Assembly: GCA_963699015.1 (NCBI GenBank)
Contig: CAVOSX010000005.1
Coordinates: 562,225-626,224 of the forward strand
Reading direction: 5' to 3'
Source: PALSA-505 sp963699015
Lineage (GTDB): Bacteria; Actinomycetota; Actinomycetes; Streptosporangiales; Streptosporangiaceae
DNA: 64,000 bases
A model generated the notes under the pieces. It ran no database searches. It worked only from the letters and a program-made list of their open reading frames with translations, and was not told the origin of the DNA. A program made the translations under genes and the position numbers. Positions 32,792 through 44,443 of this stretch are shown here, in pieces. The first letter of the stretch is position 1, and each line of letters opens with the position of its first letter.

Positions 32792-33507
32792 CCGAGCACG
32801 ATGACACCTCCCCCGGCAACCTGCCGGCCAGGGCCGGGGAAGAGCGGCTCGCCGAGCAGGTGGTGCGCACCGGCATGTTCGGCGCCGAGACCAGCGGTGA
32901 CACCTCGGGCTATGGCGGGCTGCAGGTGCGGCTCCCGCCCGGGCTGTCCACTGCGCGGCCGTACGGCTCCTACTTCGACGAGCTGGCCGACGAGCTCGGC
33001 CGGGCGCTGGACCAGGCGGGACTGCGGTTCGGTGACGCGATCGAGCGGGTCGTCGCCGACCGCGGCGAGCTGACCTTCTACGTGCGGCGTGACCAGCTGC
33101 CGCAGGTCGCCCTGACCCTGCGTGATGACCCGCAGCTCGCCTTCGAGCTGTGCACCGGCGTCTCCGGCGTGCACTACCCGGACGAGCTCGGCCGCGAGCT
33201 GCATGCCGTCTACCACCTGGTCTCGATCACCCGTAACCGGCGACTGCGGCTGGAGGTGGTCGCGCCCGACGCCGACCCGCACGTGCCGTCGCTGGTTGAC
33301 GTGTACCCCACCAACAACTGGCACGAGCGGGAGACCTGGGATTTCTTCGGCATCGTCTTCGACGGCCACCCCGCGCTGACCAGGATCGAGATGCCGGACG
33401 ACTGGAAGGGCCACCCGCAGCGCAAGGATTACCCGCTGGGCGGCATCCCGGTGGAATACCGCGGGGCCACGATACCGCCGCCGGACGAGCGGAGGGCGTA
33501 CGAATGA
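32788..33507 (+). CDS. nuoC: NADH-quinone oxidoreductase subunit C
   Basis: The 239-aa product is the 30-kDa peripheral subunit. The signature WHERETWDFFGI matches the complex I 30-kDa motif (ERE..D..G), followed by RKDYPL and a C-terminal PPPDERRAYE. The first 50 residues are a polar extension common in actinomycetes. The start is GTG 32788 in a GTGA overlap with nuoB, with GGAGG upstream. The stop overlaps the nuoD ATG as ATGA. Confidence 0.96.
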   Translation: MTEHDDTSPGNLPARAGEERLAEQVVRTGMFGAETSGDTSGYGGLQVRLPPGLSTARPYGSYFDELADELGRALDQAGLRFGDAIERVVADRGELTFYVRRDQLPQVALTLRDDPQLAFELCTGVSGVHYPDELGRELHAVYHLVSITRNRRLRLEVVAPDADPHVPSLVDVYPTNNWHERETWDFFGIVFDGHPALTRIEMPDDWKGHPQRKDYPLGGIPVEYRGATIPPPDERRAYE

Positions 33508-34833
33508 CCAGCGAGGCCGAGGAGGGCCGGGTCTACACCGTCAGCGGGCAGGACTGGGACGAGATCGTCGCTGCCGCTGACGCGGGCGACACGCCGGGCA
33601 GCGAGCGCCTGGTCGTCAACATGGGCCCGCAGCATCCCTCGACGCACGGCGTGCTCAGGCTGATCCTCACCCTGGAGGGCGAGAGCGTCTCCGAAGTCCG
33701 CGCCGGGATCGGCTACCTGCATACCGGCATCGAGAAGAACATGGAGTTCCGCACCTGGACCCAGGGCGTCACTTTCATCACCCGGGCTGACTACCTGTCG
33801 CCGCTGTTCAACGAGGCGGCGTACTGCCTGGGCGTGGAGCGCCTGCTCGGCATCGAAGACCGTATCCCCGAACGGGCCAGCATCATCCGGGTGCTGATGA
33901 TGGAACTCAACCGGATTTCCTCGCACCTCGCCGCGATCGGCACGTTCGGCCTCGAGCTGGGGGCCACCACGGTGGCCCTGAACTGCCTGCGCGAGCGCGA
34001 GTTCGACACTCGACCTGCTTGAGCTGATCACCGGGCTGCGGATGAACCATGCCTACTTCCGCCCCGGAGGGGTCGCGCAGGACCTGCCGCCCGGCGGTGT
34101 CAAGAAGGTGCGCGACTTCTGCGCGATGATGCCGGCCCGGCTGGTTGACCTGCGGCACCTGCTCGACGCGAACCCCGTCTACCTCGCCAGGACCAAGGGA
34201 GTCGCGTTCCTGGACCTGCAGGGATGCATGTCGCTCGGCGTGACCGGGCCGATCCTGCGGTCCGCCGGCCTGCCCTGGGACCTGCGCAAGAGCCAGCCGT
34301 ACTGCGGCTACGAGAGCTACGACTTCGACGTGCCCACCGAGGACACCTGCGACGTCTACGGCCGGTACCTGGTCAGGATGGGCGAGATCGACGAATCGCT
34401 CAAGATCATGGAGCAGTGCCTGGACCGGCTGTCGGCAGGCCGGCCGGATGACGACCCGGTGATGATCCGCGACGCTAAGATCGGCTGGCCGGCCCGGCTT
34501 GCCCTGGGGCCCGACGGCCTCGGCCCGGCGCCCGACCACATCGCGCACATCATGGGCGAGTCCATGGAGGCCCTCATCCACCACTTCAAGCTGGTGACCG
34601 AGGGATTCCGGGTACCCGCGGGCCAGGTGTACGCGGCGGTCGAATCGCCGCGCGGCGAGCTCGGCTGCCACGTGGTCAGCACCGGCGGCACCCGGCCGTA
34701 CCGCGCGCACGTGCGCGATCCCTCGTTCGCCCACCTGCAGGCGCTGGCGGCGATGTGCGAGGGCGGTATGGTCGCCGACGTGATCGCGGCGGTGGCCAGC
34801 ATTGACCCGGTGATGGGAGGCGTGGACCGGTAA
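33504..34833 (+). CDS. nuoD: NADH-quinone oxidoreductase subunit D, apparent internal frameshift
   Basis: NuoD (49-kDa subunit) forms the quinone pocket with NuoB. The first frame (33504) gives VNMGPQHPSTHGVLRL, GIEKNMEFRTW and LNRISSHLAAIGTFGLELGA, and then runs into TGA at 34022. Homology goes on in the next frame: LDLLELITGLRMNHAYFRPGGVAQDLP, DLRKSQPY and the C-terminal IDPVMGGVDR. Between GAGTTC and CTCGAC (34004-34010) there are four bases (GACA) where three are expected. As the rest of the operon is intact and NuoD is essential to complex I, a sequence error is more likely than loss. The stop TAA overlaps the nuoE ATG. Confidence 0.93.
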
Positions 34834-35545
34834 TGCCGTTCAGCCAGCAGGCGCGTGCCCGACTGGAGGCCGACGCCGCCGAGATCATCGCCAGGTACCC
34901 GCGGTCGCGTTCGGCGCTGCTCCCGCTGCTGTACCTGGTGCAGGCGGAAGAGGGCTACGTCAGCACCGATGGCATAGCCTTCTGCGCCGACCGGCTCGGC
35001 CTCACCGAGGCCGAGGTGACCGGGGTCGCGAGCTTTTACACCATGTTCAAGCGGCGCCCGGTCGGCGACTACCACGTGGGCGTGTGCACGAACACGCTGT
35101 GCGCGGTGATGGGCGGCGACGCGATCTTCGCCGCGCTGACCGAGCACCTGGGCGTGGGCGACGACGAGCCGACACCGGACGGCAAGGTCACGGTTGAGCG
35201 GGTCGAGTGCAACGCGGCCTGCATCTACGCGCCGGTGATGATGGTCAACTGGGAGTTCTTCGACAACATGACCCCCGGCTCGGCCCGCGGGCTCGTTGAC
35301 GACCTGCGGGCGGGCCACGAGGTCACGCCCACCCGCGGCCCCCGCCACCTGTGCACCTGGCGGGAGGCGTGCCGGATCCTGGCCGGCTTCCCGGATGGCC
35401 AGGCCACCGAGGGTCCCGCGGCCGGCCCGCCGGATCTGCTGGGGCTGAAGATCGCCAGGGAGCACGGCTGGGCCGCGCCGTCGCCCGGCGAGGGCCAGGA
35501 TGCGAACCAGGGATCCGCCGAAGCGCCCGCCAAGGAGGCGTCGAC

Positions 35546-35549
<4 letters not shown>
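34833..35549 (+). CDS. nuoE: NADH-quinone oxidoreductase subunit E
   Basis: The 238-aa product is the 24-kDa thioredoxin-fold subunit that carries [2Fe-2S] cluster N1a. Ligands appear as CTNTLC (C-x4-C) and CNAAC (C-x3-C). A C-terminal extension of about 60 Ala/Pro/Glu-rich residues goes beyond the core. The start ATG overlaps the nuoD stop by one base. GAAGAG-rich coding and a GTGA junction with nuoF show coupling. Confidence 0.96.
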
Positions 35550-36852
<1,303 letters not shown>

Positions 36853-36856
<4 letters not shown>

Positions 36857-39309
36857 GCCAGGACACGGCGGCGGCCGGCCCGGTGGACACCGTAATGGTC
36901 ACGATCGACGGCTTCGAGATCAGCGTGCCCAAGGGAACCCTGATAATCCGCGCGGCCGAGCTGCTCGGCATCCAGATCCCGAGGTTCTGCGACCATCCGC
37001 TGATCGACCCGATCGGTGCCTGCCGACAGTGCCTGGTGGACATCGAGGGACAGCGCAAGCCGCTCGCCTCCTGCACCACCACCTGCACCGAGGGGATGGT
37101 CGTGCACACCCAGCTCACCTCCGAAGTCGCCGATAAGGCGCAGCAGGGGGTGATGGAGATGCTGCTCATAAACCACCCGCTCGACTGCCCGATGTGCGAC
37201 AAGGGCGGCGAGTGCCCGCTGCAGAACCAGGCCATGACGAACGGCCGGGGGGAGACCAGGTTCACCGGCCGCAAGCGGACCTTCGCCAAGCCGGTGCCGC
37301 TGTCCACCGAGGTACTGCTCGACCGGGAGCGCTGCATCCAGTGCGCCCGCTGCACCCGGTTCGCCGATCAGATCGCCGGCGACCCGCTCATCGACCTGTT
37401 CGAGCGCGGCCCGCACGAGCAGGTGGCGATCGCCGAAGGCAAGCCCTTCAACTCGTACTACTCCGGCAACACCGTGCAGATCTGCCCGGTGGGCGCGCTC
37501 ACCGGTGCCGCCTACCGGTTCCGGGCCCGGCCGTTCGACCTGGTGTCGTCGCCTAGCGTCTGCGAACACTGCGCGTCCGGCTGCAGGCAGCGCACCGACC
37601 ACCGGCGCGGCGTGGTCACCAGGCGGCTGGCCGGCGATGACCCGCAGGTCAACGAGGAGTGGAACTGCGACAAGGGGCGGTGGGCTTTCACCTACGCGAC
37701 CGAGCCCGACCGGCTGGCCGGCCCGCTGGTCCGCGGCGAGGACGGCGTGCTCGCCCCCGCGTCCTGGCCGGCCGCGCTGGCCGCCGCCGCCCGGGGCCTG
37801 GCCGCGGCCCGGGGCCGGGCCGGCGTGCTGACCGGAGGCAGGCTCACCCTCGAGGACGCGTACGGCTATGCCAAGTTCGCGCGGCTGGCGCTGGGCAGCA
37901 ACGACATCGACATGCGGGCGCGGGCGCACTCGGCGGAGGAGGCGCAATTCCTGGCCGACTACGTGGCCGGCCGCGGCATCGAGGTCAGCTACCAGACCCT
38001 GCAGGACGCTCCCGCCGTGCTGCTGGCCGGGTTCGAGCCAGAAGACGAGTCGCCCATCGTCTTCCTCCGGCTGCGCAAGGCAGTGCTCAGCCGCGGCCTC
38101 AAGGTCTACTCGATCGCGGCGCTGGCCAGCCACGGCCTGGCCAAGCTGTCCGGCGAGCTCATCGCCTGCATTCCCGGGGCTGAGGCCGAGGTGCTCGGGC
38201 ACCTGATCAGCGGGTCGAACCTGGATGAGGCGGGCGTCGCGGCGGCCAGCGCCCTGGCCGCGGACGCGGCCGGGCCCGCGGTGATCCTGGCCGGCGAGCG
38301 GCTGGCCGAGACGCCAGGCGCGCTGACCGCGGCGGCCCGGCTCGCCCAGGCCACCGGGGCCCGGCTTGCCTGGATCCCGAGGCGGGCGGGTGAGCGCGGC
38401 GCCATCGAGGCCGGCGCCATGCCCGGCCTGCTCCCGGTCGGCCGTCCGGTCACCGATCCGCAGGCCCGGGCAGAGGTCGCCAGGGCGTGGGCAGCGGGCC
38501 CGGACTCGCTGCCGCCGCAGCCCGGCCGTGACACCGCGCAGATGCTGGCCGGGGCCGCCGCCGGCGAGCTCGACGCGCTGGTGGTGGCGGGTGTGGACCC
38601 GGCCGACCTGCCGGACCCGGCGGCGGCGCTCGGTGCGCTCGATGCCGCCCCGTTCGTGGTCAGCCTGGAGCTGCGGACCAGCCCGGTCACAGACCGGGCC
38701 GATGTGGTCCTGCCGGTGGCGGCGGTGGCGGAAAAGGCCGGCACGTTCGTCAACTGGGAGGGCCGCGGCGGCTCGTTCGGGACCGCGCTAGCCGTCCCCG
38801 GCGTCCGGTCCGACTTCCAGGTCCTCGGCGCGATCGCCGACGAGATGGACGTGCATCTCGGGCTGCCCGACGTCGCCGCGGCCCGCCGTGAGCTGGCCGC
38901 GCTCGGCACCTGGCCGGCCCCGCGGCCCGCGGGACCGGCCAGCGCAGCCGCGGCCGGCACCGAGCCCGGGCCGCTCGCCGCGGGCGAGACGGTGCTGGCC
39001 ACCTGGAGCGAGCTGCTCGACGCCGGCCGGATGCAGGACGGCGAGCCGTTCCTGGCCGGAACGGCGCGTCCGCCGCAGGCCTTGATGTCAGCGGCGACCG
39101 CGGCGCAGGCCGGCGCCGTCGATGGCGATAAGGTCACTGTGGCCACCGCGTCCGGCGCCGTCACCGTGCCCGTGCAGGTGACGGACATGCCGGACCAGGT
39201 GGTATGGCTGCCCGCGAACTCGGCCGGCTGCGCGGCCCGCCGCGAGCTCGGCGCCGGGCACGGCAGCCGGGTCACGATCCGGACAGCAGCATCAGGGAGT
39301 AGCGAATGA
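36853..39309 (+). CDS. nuoG: NADH-quinone oxidoreductase subunit G
   Basis: The 818-aa product is the 75-kDa subunit. It has the N-terminal [2Fe-2S] domain (CDHP, CRQC), the [4Fe-4S] region HPLDCPMCDKGGECPLQ, and CIQCARC with CPVGAL. A further set CEHCASGC with a distant WNCDKGRW matches the extra N7 cluster known in some bacterial NuoG. A degenerate molybdopterin-type domain follows. The C-terminal 200 residues are Ala/Gly-rich. ATG 36853 overlaps the nuoF stop. Confidence 0.96.
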
Positions 39310-40775
39310 GCAGCCTGGCCTGGGTCGCTGGCCAGCTGGCCGCCGGGAGCCCCACGCCGGCCGGCCAGGGGATCCCGCCCGCGGACAATCCCACCCTGCT
39401 GGACTTCGGCCACGACCCCTGGTGGATGATCCTCCTCAAGGCCGGCTTCATCTTCCTCTTCCTGCTGCTCATGACGATCTTCATGATCTGGTTCGAGCGG
39501 CGGGTGATCGGCCGGATGCAGACCCGCCCCGGCCCGAACCGGGCGGGCCCGTTCGGCCTGCTGCAGCCGATCGCGGACGCGCTCAAGCTGCCGCTCAAGG
39601 AAGACATCATCCCGCTGGGCGTGGACAAGATCCTGTTCATCCTGGCCCCGATCATCGCCGCCGCCCCCGCCTTCGTCGCCTTCGCGATCATCCCGTTCGG
39701 GCCGATAGTCTCGATCTTCCATCACCGCACCCCGCTGCAGCTCGCCGACCTGCCGGTCGCGGTGCTGCTCGTGCTGGCGATGAGCTCGATCGGCGTGTAC
39801 GGCATCGTGCTGGCCGGCTGGTCGTCAAGCTCGCCGTACTCGCTGCTCGGCGGGCTCCGGTCCTCCGCCCAGGTGATCAGCTACGAGATCGCGATGGCGC
39901 TGTCATTCGTCGCGGTGTTCCTGTACGCGGGTTCCCTGTCCACCACCGCGATCGTGAGCGCGCAGGCCACCGGCGGCACGTTCCACCTGTTCGGCGTGAT
40001 CTGGCACTACCCGTCCTGGTTCGCGATCCTGCTCATTCCGTCCTTCGTGATCTACCTCATAACGATGGTCGGCGAGACGAACCGGCTGCCCTTCGACCTG
40101 CCCGAGGGCGAAGGCGAGATCGTCGGCGGCTTCCACACCGAGTATTCGTCGATGAAGTTCGCCATGTTCTACCTGGCCGAGTACATCAACATGACCACCG
40201 TGGCCGGGCTGGCCGTCACGCTGTTCCTCGGCGGCTGGCGGGCCCCGTGGCCGCTGTCGGTCTGGGCCGGCGCGAACAGCGGCTGGTGGCCGCTGCTCTG
40301 GTTCGTGATCAAGGTGCTCATCCTGCTGTTCTGCTTCGTCTGGCTGCGCGGCACGCTGCCCCGGATCCGCTACGACCAGCTCATGACGCTCGGCTGGAAG
40401 GTGCTCATTCCCGGCTCGCTGGTCTGGATCCTGATGATCGCCACCATCCGCGTCTGGCGGCGGCAGGGCGCCAGCACGGGCCTGTACATCATCGGCGGCC
40501 TCGTGCTGCTGCTGTTCCTCGGCCTCGTCTGGGTGTGGGAGACGGGCGCGGAGAAACGGCGCGCCCGGCTGCGGCCACCGGCGGAAGAGCCCGGCGGCCC
40601 GGCCGGCCCGGCCGCGGCCGGCCAGCCCGCGACGGGGCCCGGCTTCCCGGTTCCCCCGCTCGACCTGCCGCATTATCACGGCGTCGGGGTGGTCCCGGCC
40701 GGCCAGCCTGACGAGCCCCGCACCCTGCTCGACACGGGGATGACCAGCAACGGCAAGGAGGTCACCGGTGCCTGA
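39306..40775 (+). CDS. nuoH: NADH-quinone oxidoreductase subunit H
   Basis: The 489-aa product has eight or so membrane helices and the family blocks ERRVIGRMQ.RPGPNRAGPFGLLQ, ETNRLPFDLPEGE.E.V.GF.TEYSSMKF and WLRGTLPR.RYDQLM. It forms part of the quinone-access channel. The C-terminal 90 residues are a Pro/Gly/Ala-rich cytoplasmic tail. ATG 39306 overlaps the nuoG stop. Confidence 0.97.
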   Translation: MSSLAWVAGQLAAGSPTPAGQGIPPADNPTLLDFGHDPWWMILLKAGFIFLFLLLMTIFMIWFERRVIGRMQTRPGPNRAGPFGLLQPIADALKLPLKEDIIPLGVDKILFILAPIIAAAPAFVAFAIIPFGPIVSIFHHRTPLQLADLPVAVLLVLAMSSIGVYGIVLAGWSSSSPYSLLGGLRSSAQVISYEIAMALSFVAVFLYAGSLSTTAIVSAQATGGTFHLFGVIWHYPSWFAILLIPSFVIYLITMVGETNRLPFDLPEGEGEIVGGFHTEYSSMKFAMFYLAEYINMTTVAGLAVTLFLGGWRAPWPLSVWAGANSGWWPLLWFVIKVLILLFCFVWLRGTLPRIRYDQLMTLGWKVLIPGSLVWILMIATIRVWRRQGASTGLYIIGGLVLLLFLGLVWVWETGAEKRRARLRPPAEEPGGPAGPAAAGQPATGPGFPVPPLDLPHYHGVGVVPAGQPDEPRTLLDTGMTSNGKEVTGA

Positions 40776-41373
40776 CTTCCTCAATCCCGTCAAGGGGTTC
40801 GGCGTCAGCTTCCACCAGATGTTCAAGAAGGTGGACACCGTCGAGTACCCCGAGCAGAAGGTACCCACCGCCCCCCGGTTCCACGGCCGCCACCAGCTGA
40901 ACCGCTGGCCGGACGGGCTCGAGAAGTGCATCGGCTGCGAGCTGTGCGCGTGGGCCTGTCCCGCTGACGCCATCTACGTCGAGGGCGACGACAACACCGA
41001 GGCCGAGCGGTACTCGCCGGGTGAGCGGTACGGCAGCGTGTACCAGATCAACTACCTGCGCTGCATCCTGTGCGGGCTCTGCATCGAGGCCTGCCCGACC
41101 CGCGCCCTCACCATGACCAACGAGTACGAGCTGGCCGATGACAACCGGGAAAGCCTGATCTGGACCAAGGAGCAGCTGGTCGCCCCCCTGCAGCCCGGCA
41201 TGGAGGCGCCGCCGCACCCGATGCGGCTCGGCGCCACCGAGCGGGACTACTACCTGCTCGGCCGGGCCAGCGGCCCGTCGGACAGGACACGGCCCGCGGA
41301 GCCCGCCGACGGCGGCGAAGCCCGCCAGTCGGGGGAGGGGCAGCCGATGGGGCCGCAGGGAGGCGTCACGTGA
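40768..41373 (+). CDS. nuoI: NADH-quinone oxidoreductase subunit I
   Basis: The 201-aa product is the 23-kDa ferredoxin-like subunit with clusters N6a and N6b: CIGCELCAWACP and CILCGLCIEACP, both C-x2-C-x2-C-x3-CP. It relays electrons toward NuoB. The GTG start at 40768 overlaps the nuoH stop by 8 bases, with AAGGAGG upstream. A Gly/Pro-rich tail of about 35 residues follows the core. Confidence 0.97.
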   Translation: MPDFLNPVKGFGVSFHQMFKKVDTVEYPEQKVPTAPRFHGRHQLNRWPDGLEKCIGCELCAWACPADAIYVEGDDNTEAERYSPGERYGSVYQINYLRCILCGLCIEACPTRALTMTNEYELADDNRESLIWTKEQLVAPLQPGMEAPPHPMRLGATERDYYLLGRASGPSDRTRPAEPADGGEARQSGEGQPMGPQGGVT

Positions 41374-42191
41374 CCGCGCTGGCGGCCAGTCTCGCGGCGC
41401 CAGGCCCAGGAGCCGCCGCGGAGACGCAGAATGTCTTCTTCTGGGTGCTCGCCGTCGTCTCCGTGACGGCCGGCATCGGCATGATCCTGGCCAGGCGCGC
41501 GGTGCACTGCGTGCTGCTGCTGGCCATCGTGATGCTCTGCCTCGCGGTGCTGTACGCGATGGCCGGGGCGCCGTTCCTCGCGTTCGTCCAGGTGATCGTC
41601 TATACCGGCGCGGTGCTGATGCTGTTCCTGTTCGTCTTGATGCTCGTCGGCGTGAGCTCGGCCGACGCCATCGTGGAGACGATCAGGGGACAGCGGGTGG
41701 CCGCCGGCGTGGCCGGGATCGCATTCCTCGTCCTGCTCGCCCTCGGCATCGGGCACGCAGCGATCGGCCCGGCCCGGCCGCTGACGACGAACTACAACGC
41801 GGGCAACCTGCAGGGCATCGCCTTCCTGATCTTCCACCGGTACGTCTTCCCGTTCGAGGTGACCAGCGCGCTGCTTATCACGGCGGCGCTGGGCGCGATG
41901 GTGCTCGCCCACCGCGAGCGAACCACGCCCAAGCCGACGCAGCGCGAGCTGTCCGTGCAGCGGGTCGCGAGCGGCCGCCCGGCCCCGCTGCCAGGCCCCG
42001 GCACCTACGCCCAGCACAATGCCGTGGACATGCCCGCCCTGCTGCCCGACGGCACGCCGTCCGACCTGTCCGTGAGCCCCGTCATCGCCCAGCGCGCCCT
42101 GGCCAAGCAGGAGGCCCCGCGTCCGCCGCGGGTCACCAGGCAGGAGCCCGAGCAGATCGAGGCCTCATCCCATGAGGAGGCACGCCCGTGA
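41370..42191 (+). CDS. nuoJ: NADH-quinone oxidoreductase subunit J
   Basis: The 273-aa product has about five membrane helices in the first 190 residues, including the conserved VQVIVYTGAVLMLFLFVLML-type helix, then a polar C-terminal tail of 80 residues. It starts at GTG 41370, overlapping the nuoI stop, with GGGAGG upstream. The stop overlaps the nuoK GTG by 4 bases. Confidence 0.95.
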   Translation: MTALAASLAAPGPGAAAETQNVFFWVLAVVSVTAGIGMILARRAVHCVLLLAIVMLCLAVLYAMAGAPFLAFVQVIVYTGAVLMLFLFVLMLVGVSSADAIVETIRGQRVAAGVAGIAFLVLLALGIGHAAIGPARPLTTNYNAGNLQGIAFLIFHRYVFPFEVTSALLITAALGAMVLAHRERTTPKPTQRELSVQRVASGRPAPLPGPGTYAQHNAVDMPALLPDGTPSDLSVSPVIAQRALAKQEAPRPPRVTRQEPEQIEASSHEEARP

Positions 42192-42487
42192 GCCCGTCGC
42201 ACTATGTGGCGCTGGCCGTCGTCCTGTTCGTCATCGGCGGCGTGGGCGTCCTGGTCCGGCGCAACGCCATGGTCATCTTCATGTGCGTGGAGCTGATGCT
42301 GAACGCGTGCAACCTCGCGTTCGTCGGCTTCGCCCGGGCACAGGGCAACCTGGACGGCCAGGTCGTCGCGTTCTTCGTGATGGTCGTCGCGGCCGCCGAG
42401 GTGGTCGTGGGACTGGCGGTACTCATGTCGATCTTCCGAACCCGCAGGTCCGCGTCGGTGGACGACGCGAACCTGCTGAAGTACTAG
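42188..42487 (+). CDS. nuoK: NADH-quinone oxidoreductase subunit K
   Basis: The 99-aa product has three membrane helices. Glu residues sit in the middle of helices, as in VELMLNACNL and AAAEVVVGLAV, which belong to the proton path of complex I. GTG 42188 overlaps the nuoJ stop; GAGGAGG precedes it. Confidence 0.96.
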   Translation: MSPSHYVALAVVLFVIGGVGVLVRRNAMVIFMCVELMLNACNLAFVGFARAQGNLDGQVVAFFVMVVAAAEVVVGLAVLMSIFRTRRSASVDDANLLKY

Positions 42488-42505
42488 GCAAGGGCGGCGG
42501 AGTCA

Positions 42506-44440
42506 GTGCTGACGACCCTGCCGGCGACCGGCGTACAGCACGCGGCGTGGCTGCTGCTGGCGTTCCCCGCGTTCGCCGCGACCGTGCTGCTGCTCGGCGG
42601 CCGCCGCGCCGACCGCTGGGGGCACCTGCTCGGGGTGGCGGCCCCGCTGGCGGCGTTCGGCTACGGCCTGGCCTGCTTTTTCGCGCTGCTCAGCTACCCG
42701 GTGGCCGAGCGCAGCCGCGACGTGCACATGTACTCCTGGATACCGGTGGGCCGGTTCCAGGTCAGCCTCGGGCTGCTGCTCGACCCGCTGTCGATGTGCT
42801 TCGTGCTGCTCATCACCGGGGTCGGGTCGCTCATCATCATCTACTCGGTGGGCTACATGGCCCACGATCGCGACCGGCGCCGGTTCTTCGGCTACATGAA
42901 CCTGTTCATCACCGCGATGCTGCTGCTGGTGCTGGCCGACAACTACCTCGTCCTGTACGCCGGATGGGAGGGCGTCGGCCTCGCCTCGTACCTGCTCATC
43001 GGGTTCTGGCAGTTCAAGCCCAGCGCGGCGGTCGCGGCCAAGAAGGCGTTCATCGCCAACCGGGTGGGTGACGCCGGCTTCTCGCTAGCGGTCATGCTGA
43101 TGTTCGCCACCTTCGGCACCGTCACGTTCTCCGGCGTGTTCTCCCGCGCGCACCTGGCCGGGCCCGGGGTGCTGGCCGCGCTCGGCCTGCTGATGCTGCT
43201 CGGCGCCTGCGGCAAGTCCGCGCAGGTGCCCCTGCAGTCCTGGCTGCTGGACGCGATGGAGGGCCCGACCCCGGTGTCGGCGCTGATCCATGCGGCGACG
43301 ATGGTGACCGCCGGGGTATACCTGATCGTCAGGTCCAGCCCGATCTTCGACCTGTCCGATACCGCGCGGCTCGCGGTGACCGTGGTGGGCGCGGTCACCC
43401 TGCTGTTCGGCGGGATCATCGGCTCCGCCAAGGACGACATCAAGAAGGCGCTGGCCGGATCCACGATGAGCCAGATCGGCTACATGTTCCTCGCCGCGGG
43501 CCTCGGCCCGGCCGGCTACGGCTTCGCCATCGGGCTGCTGCTCGCGCACGGCTTCTTCAAGGCCGGCCTGTTCCTCGGCGCCGGGTCGATCATGCACGGC
43601 ATGAACGACGAGGTGAACATGCGCCGCTTCGGCGGCCTGGCCCGGCTGATGCCGGTCACCTTCGTCACCTTCGGGCTCGGCTACCTGGCGATCATCGGCG
43701 TCCCGCCGTTCTCCGGCTTCTTCACCAAGGACCCCATCATCGACACCGCGTTCAGCAAGGGCGGGACCTCCGGCGCGCTCCTGGGCACGGCCGCGCTGAT
43801 CGGCGCCGGCATCACCGCCTTCTACATGACCCGGGTGATGCTCATGACCTTCGCGGGCAAGCCCCGCTGGAAGGAGGCCGACAGCGAGTCCGGGCCCGGG
43901 CACGAGACGGCCCAGCATCCGCACGAGTCGCCGGCCGTGATGATCTGGCCGATGATCGTGCTGGCGATCGGCTCGGTCGGAGCGGGCGCGTTCCTCATCA
44001 TCAACGAGCGGCTCATCGACTTCCTCGCCCCGGTCACCGGCGCGCCGCCCAAGCCACCCGGGATCTTCACCCCGGCCGGATGGGGCGCGCTCGGGCTGCT
44101 GGTCGTGGCCGTCGTTATCGCCTGGGCGATGTACGGCCGCCGGGAGGTCCCGGCGGCCGCCCCGGCGGGCCGGTTCCCCGTGGTCGCGGCGCGCAAGGAC
44201 CTGTACGGCGACGCGTTCAACGAGTCCGTGCTGATGCGGCCGGGCCAGTGGCTGACCAGGCTGTCGGTGTACTTCGACAACCGCGGCGTGGACGGCCTGG
44301 TGAACACCGTCGCGGCCACCGTGGGCGGCACGTCGGGACGGATGCGCAAGCTGCAGACCGGCTTCGTCCGCTCCTACGCGCTCGCGATGTTCTTCGGCGC
44401 GGCCCTGCTCGTCGGCGCCCTGCTCCTGGTGAGGCTGTAG
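42506..44440 (+). CDS. nuoL: NADH-quinone oxidoreductase subunit L
   Basis: The 644-aa product is an antiporter-like proton-pumping subunit with 14-16 helices. It has YAGWEGVGLASYLLIGFW, a Lys in the discontinuous helix (KSAQVPLQSWLLDAMEGPTPVSALIHAATMV region), and the amphipathic C-terminal extension characteristic of NuoL. The GTG start at 42506 lies 18 bases after nuoK, with GGCGGAG upstream. nuoM begins 3 bases after its stop. Confidence 0.97.
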   Translation: MLTTLPATGVQHAAWLLLAFPAFAATVLLLGGRRADRWGHLLGVAAPLAAFGYGLACFFALLSYPVAERSRDVHMYSWIPVGRFQVSLGLLLDPLSMCFVLLITGVGSLIIIYSVGYMAHDRDRRRFFGYMNLFITAMLLLVLADNYLVLYAGWEGVGLASYLLIGFWQFKPSAAVAAKKAFIANRVGDAGFSLAVMLMFATFGTVTFSGVFSRAHLAGPGVLAALGLLMLLGACGKSAQVPLQSWLLDAMEGPTPVSALIHAATMVTAGVYLIVRSSPIFDLSDTARLAVTVVGAVTLLFGGIIGSAKDDIKKALAGSTMSQIGYMFLAAGLGPAGYGFAIGLLLAHGFFKAGLFLGAGSIMHGMNDEVNMRRFGGLARLMPVTFVTFGLGYLAIIGVPPFSGFFTKDPIIDTAFSKGGTSGALLGTAALIGAGITAFYMTRVMLMTFAGKPRWKEADSESGPGHETAQHPHESPAVMIWPMIVLAIGSVGAGAFLIINERLIDFLAPVTGAPPKPPGIFTPAGWGALGLLVVAVVIAWAMYGRREVPAAAPAGRFPVVAARKDLYGDAFNESVLMRPGQWLTRLSVYFDNRGVDGLVNTVAATVGGTSGRMRKLQTGFVRSYALAMFFGAALLVGALLLVRL

Positions 44441-44443
44441 ATC

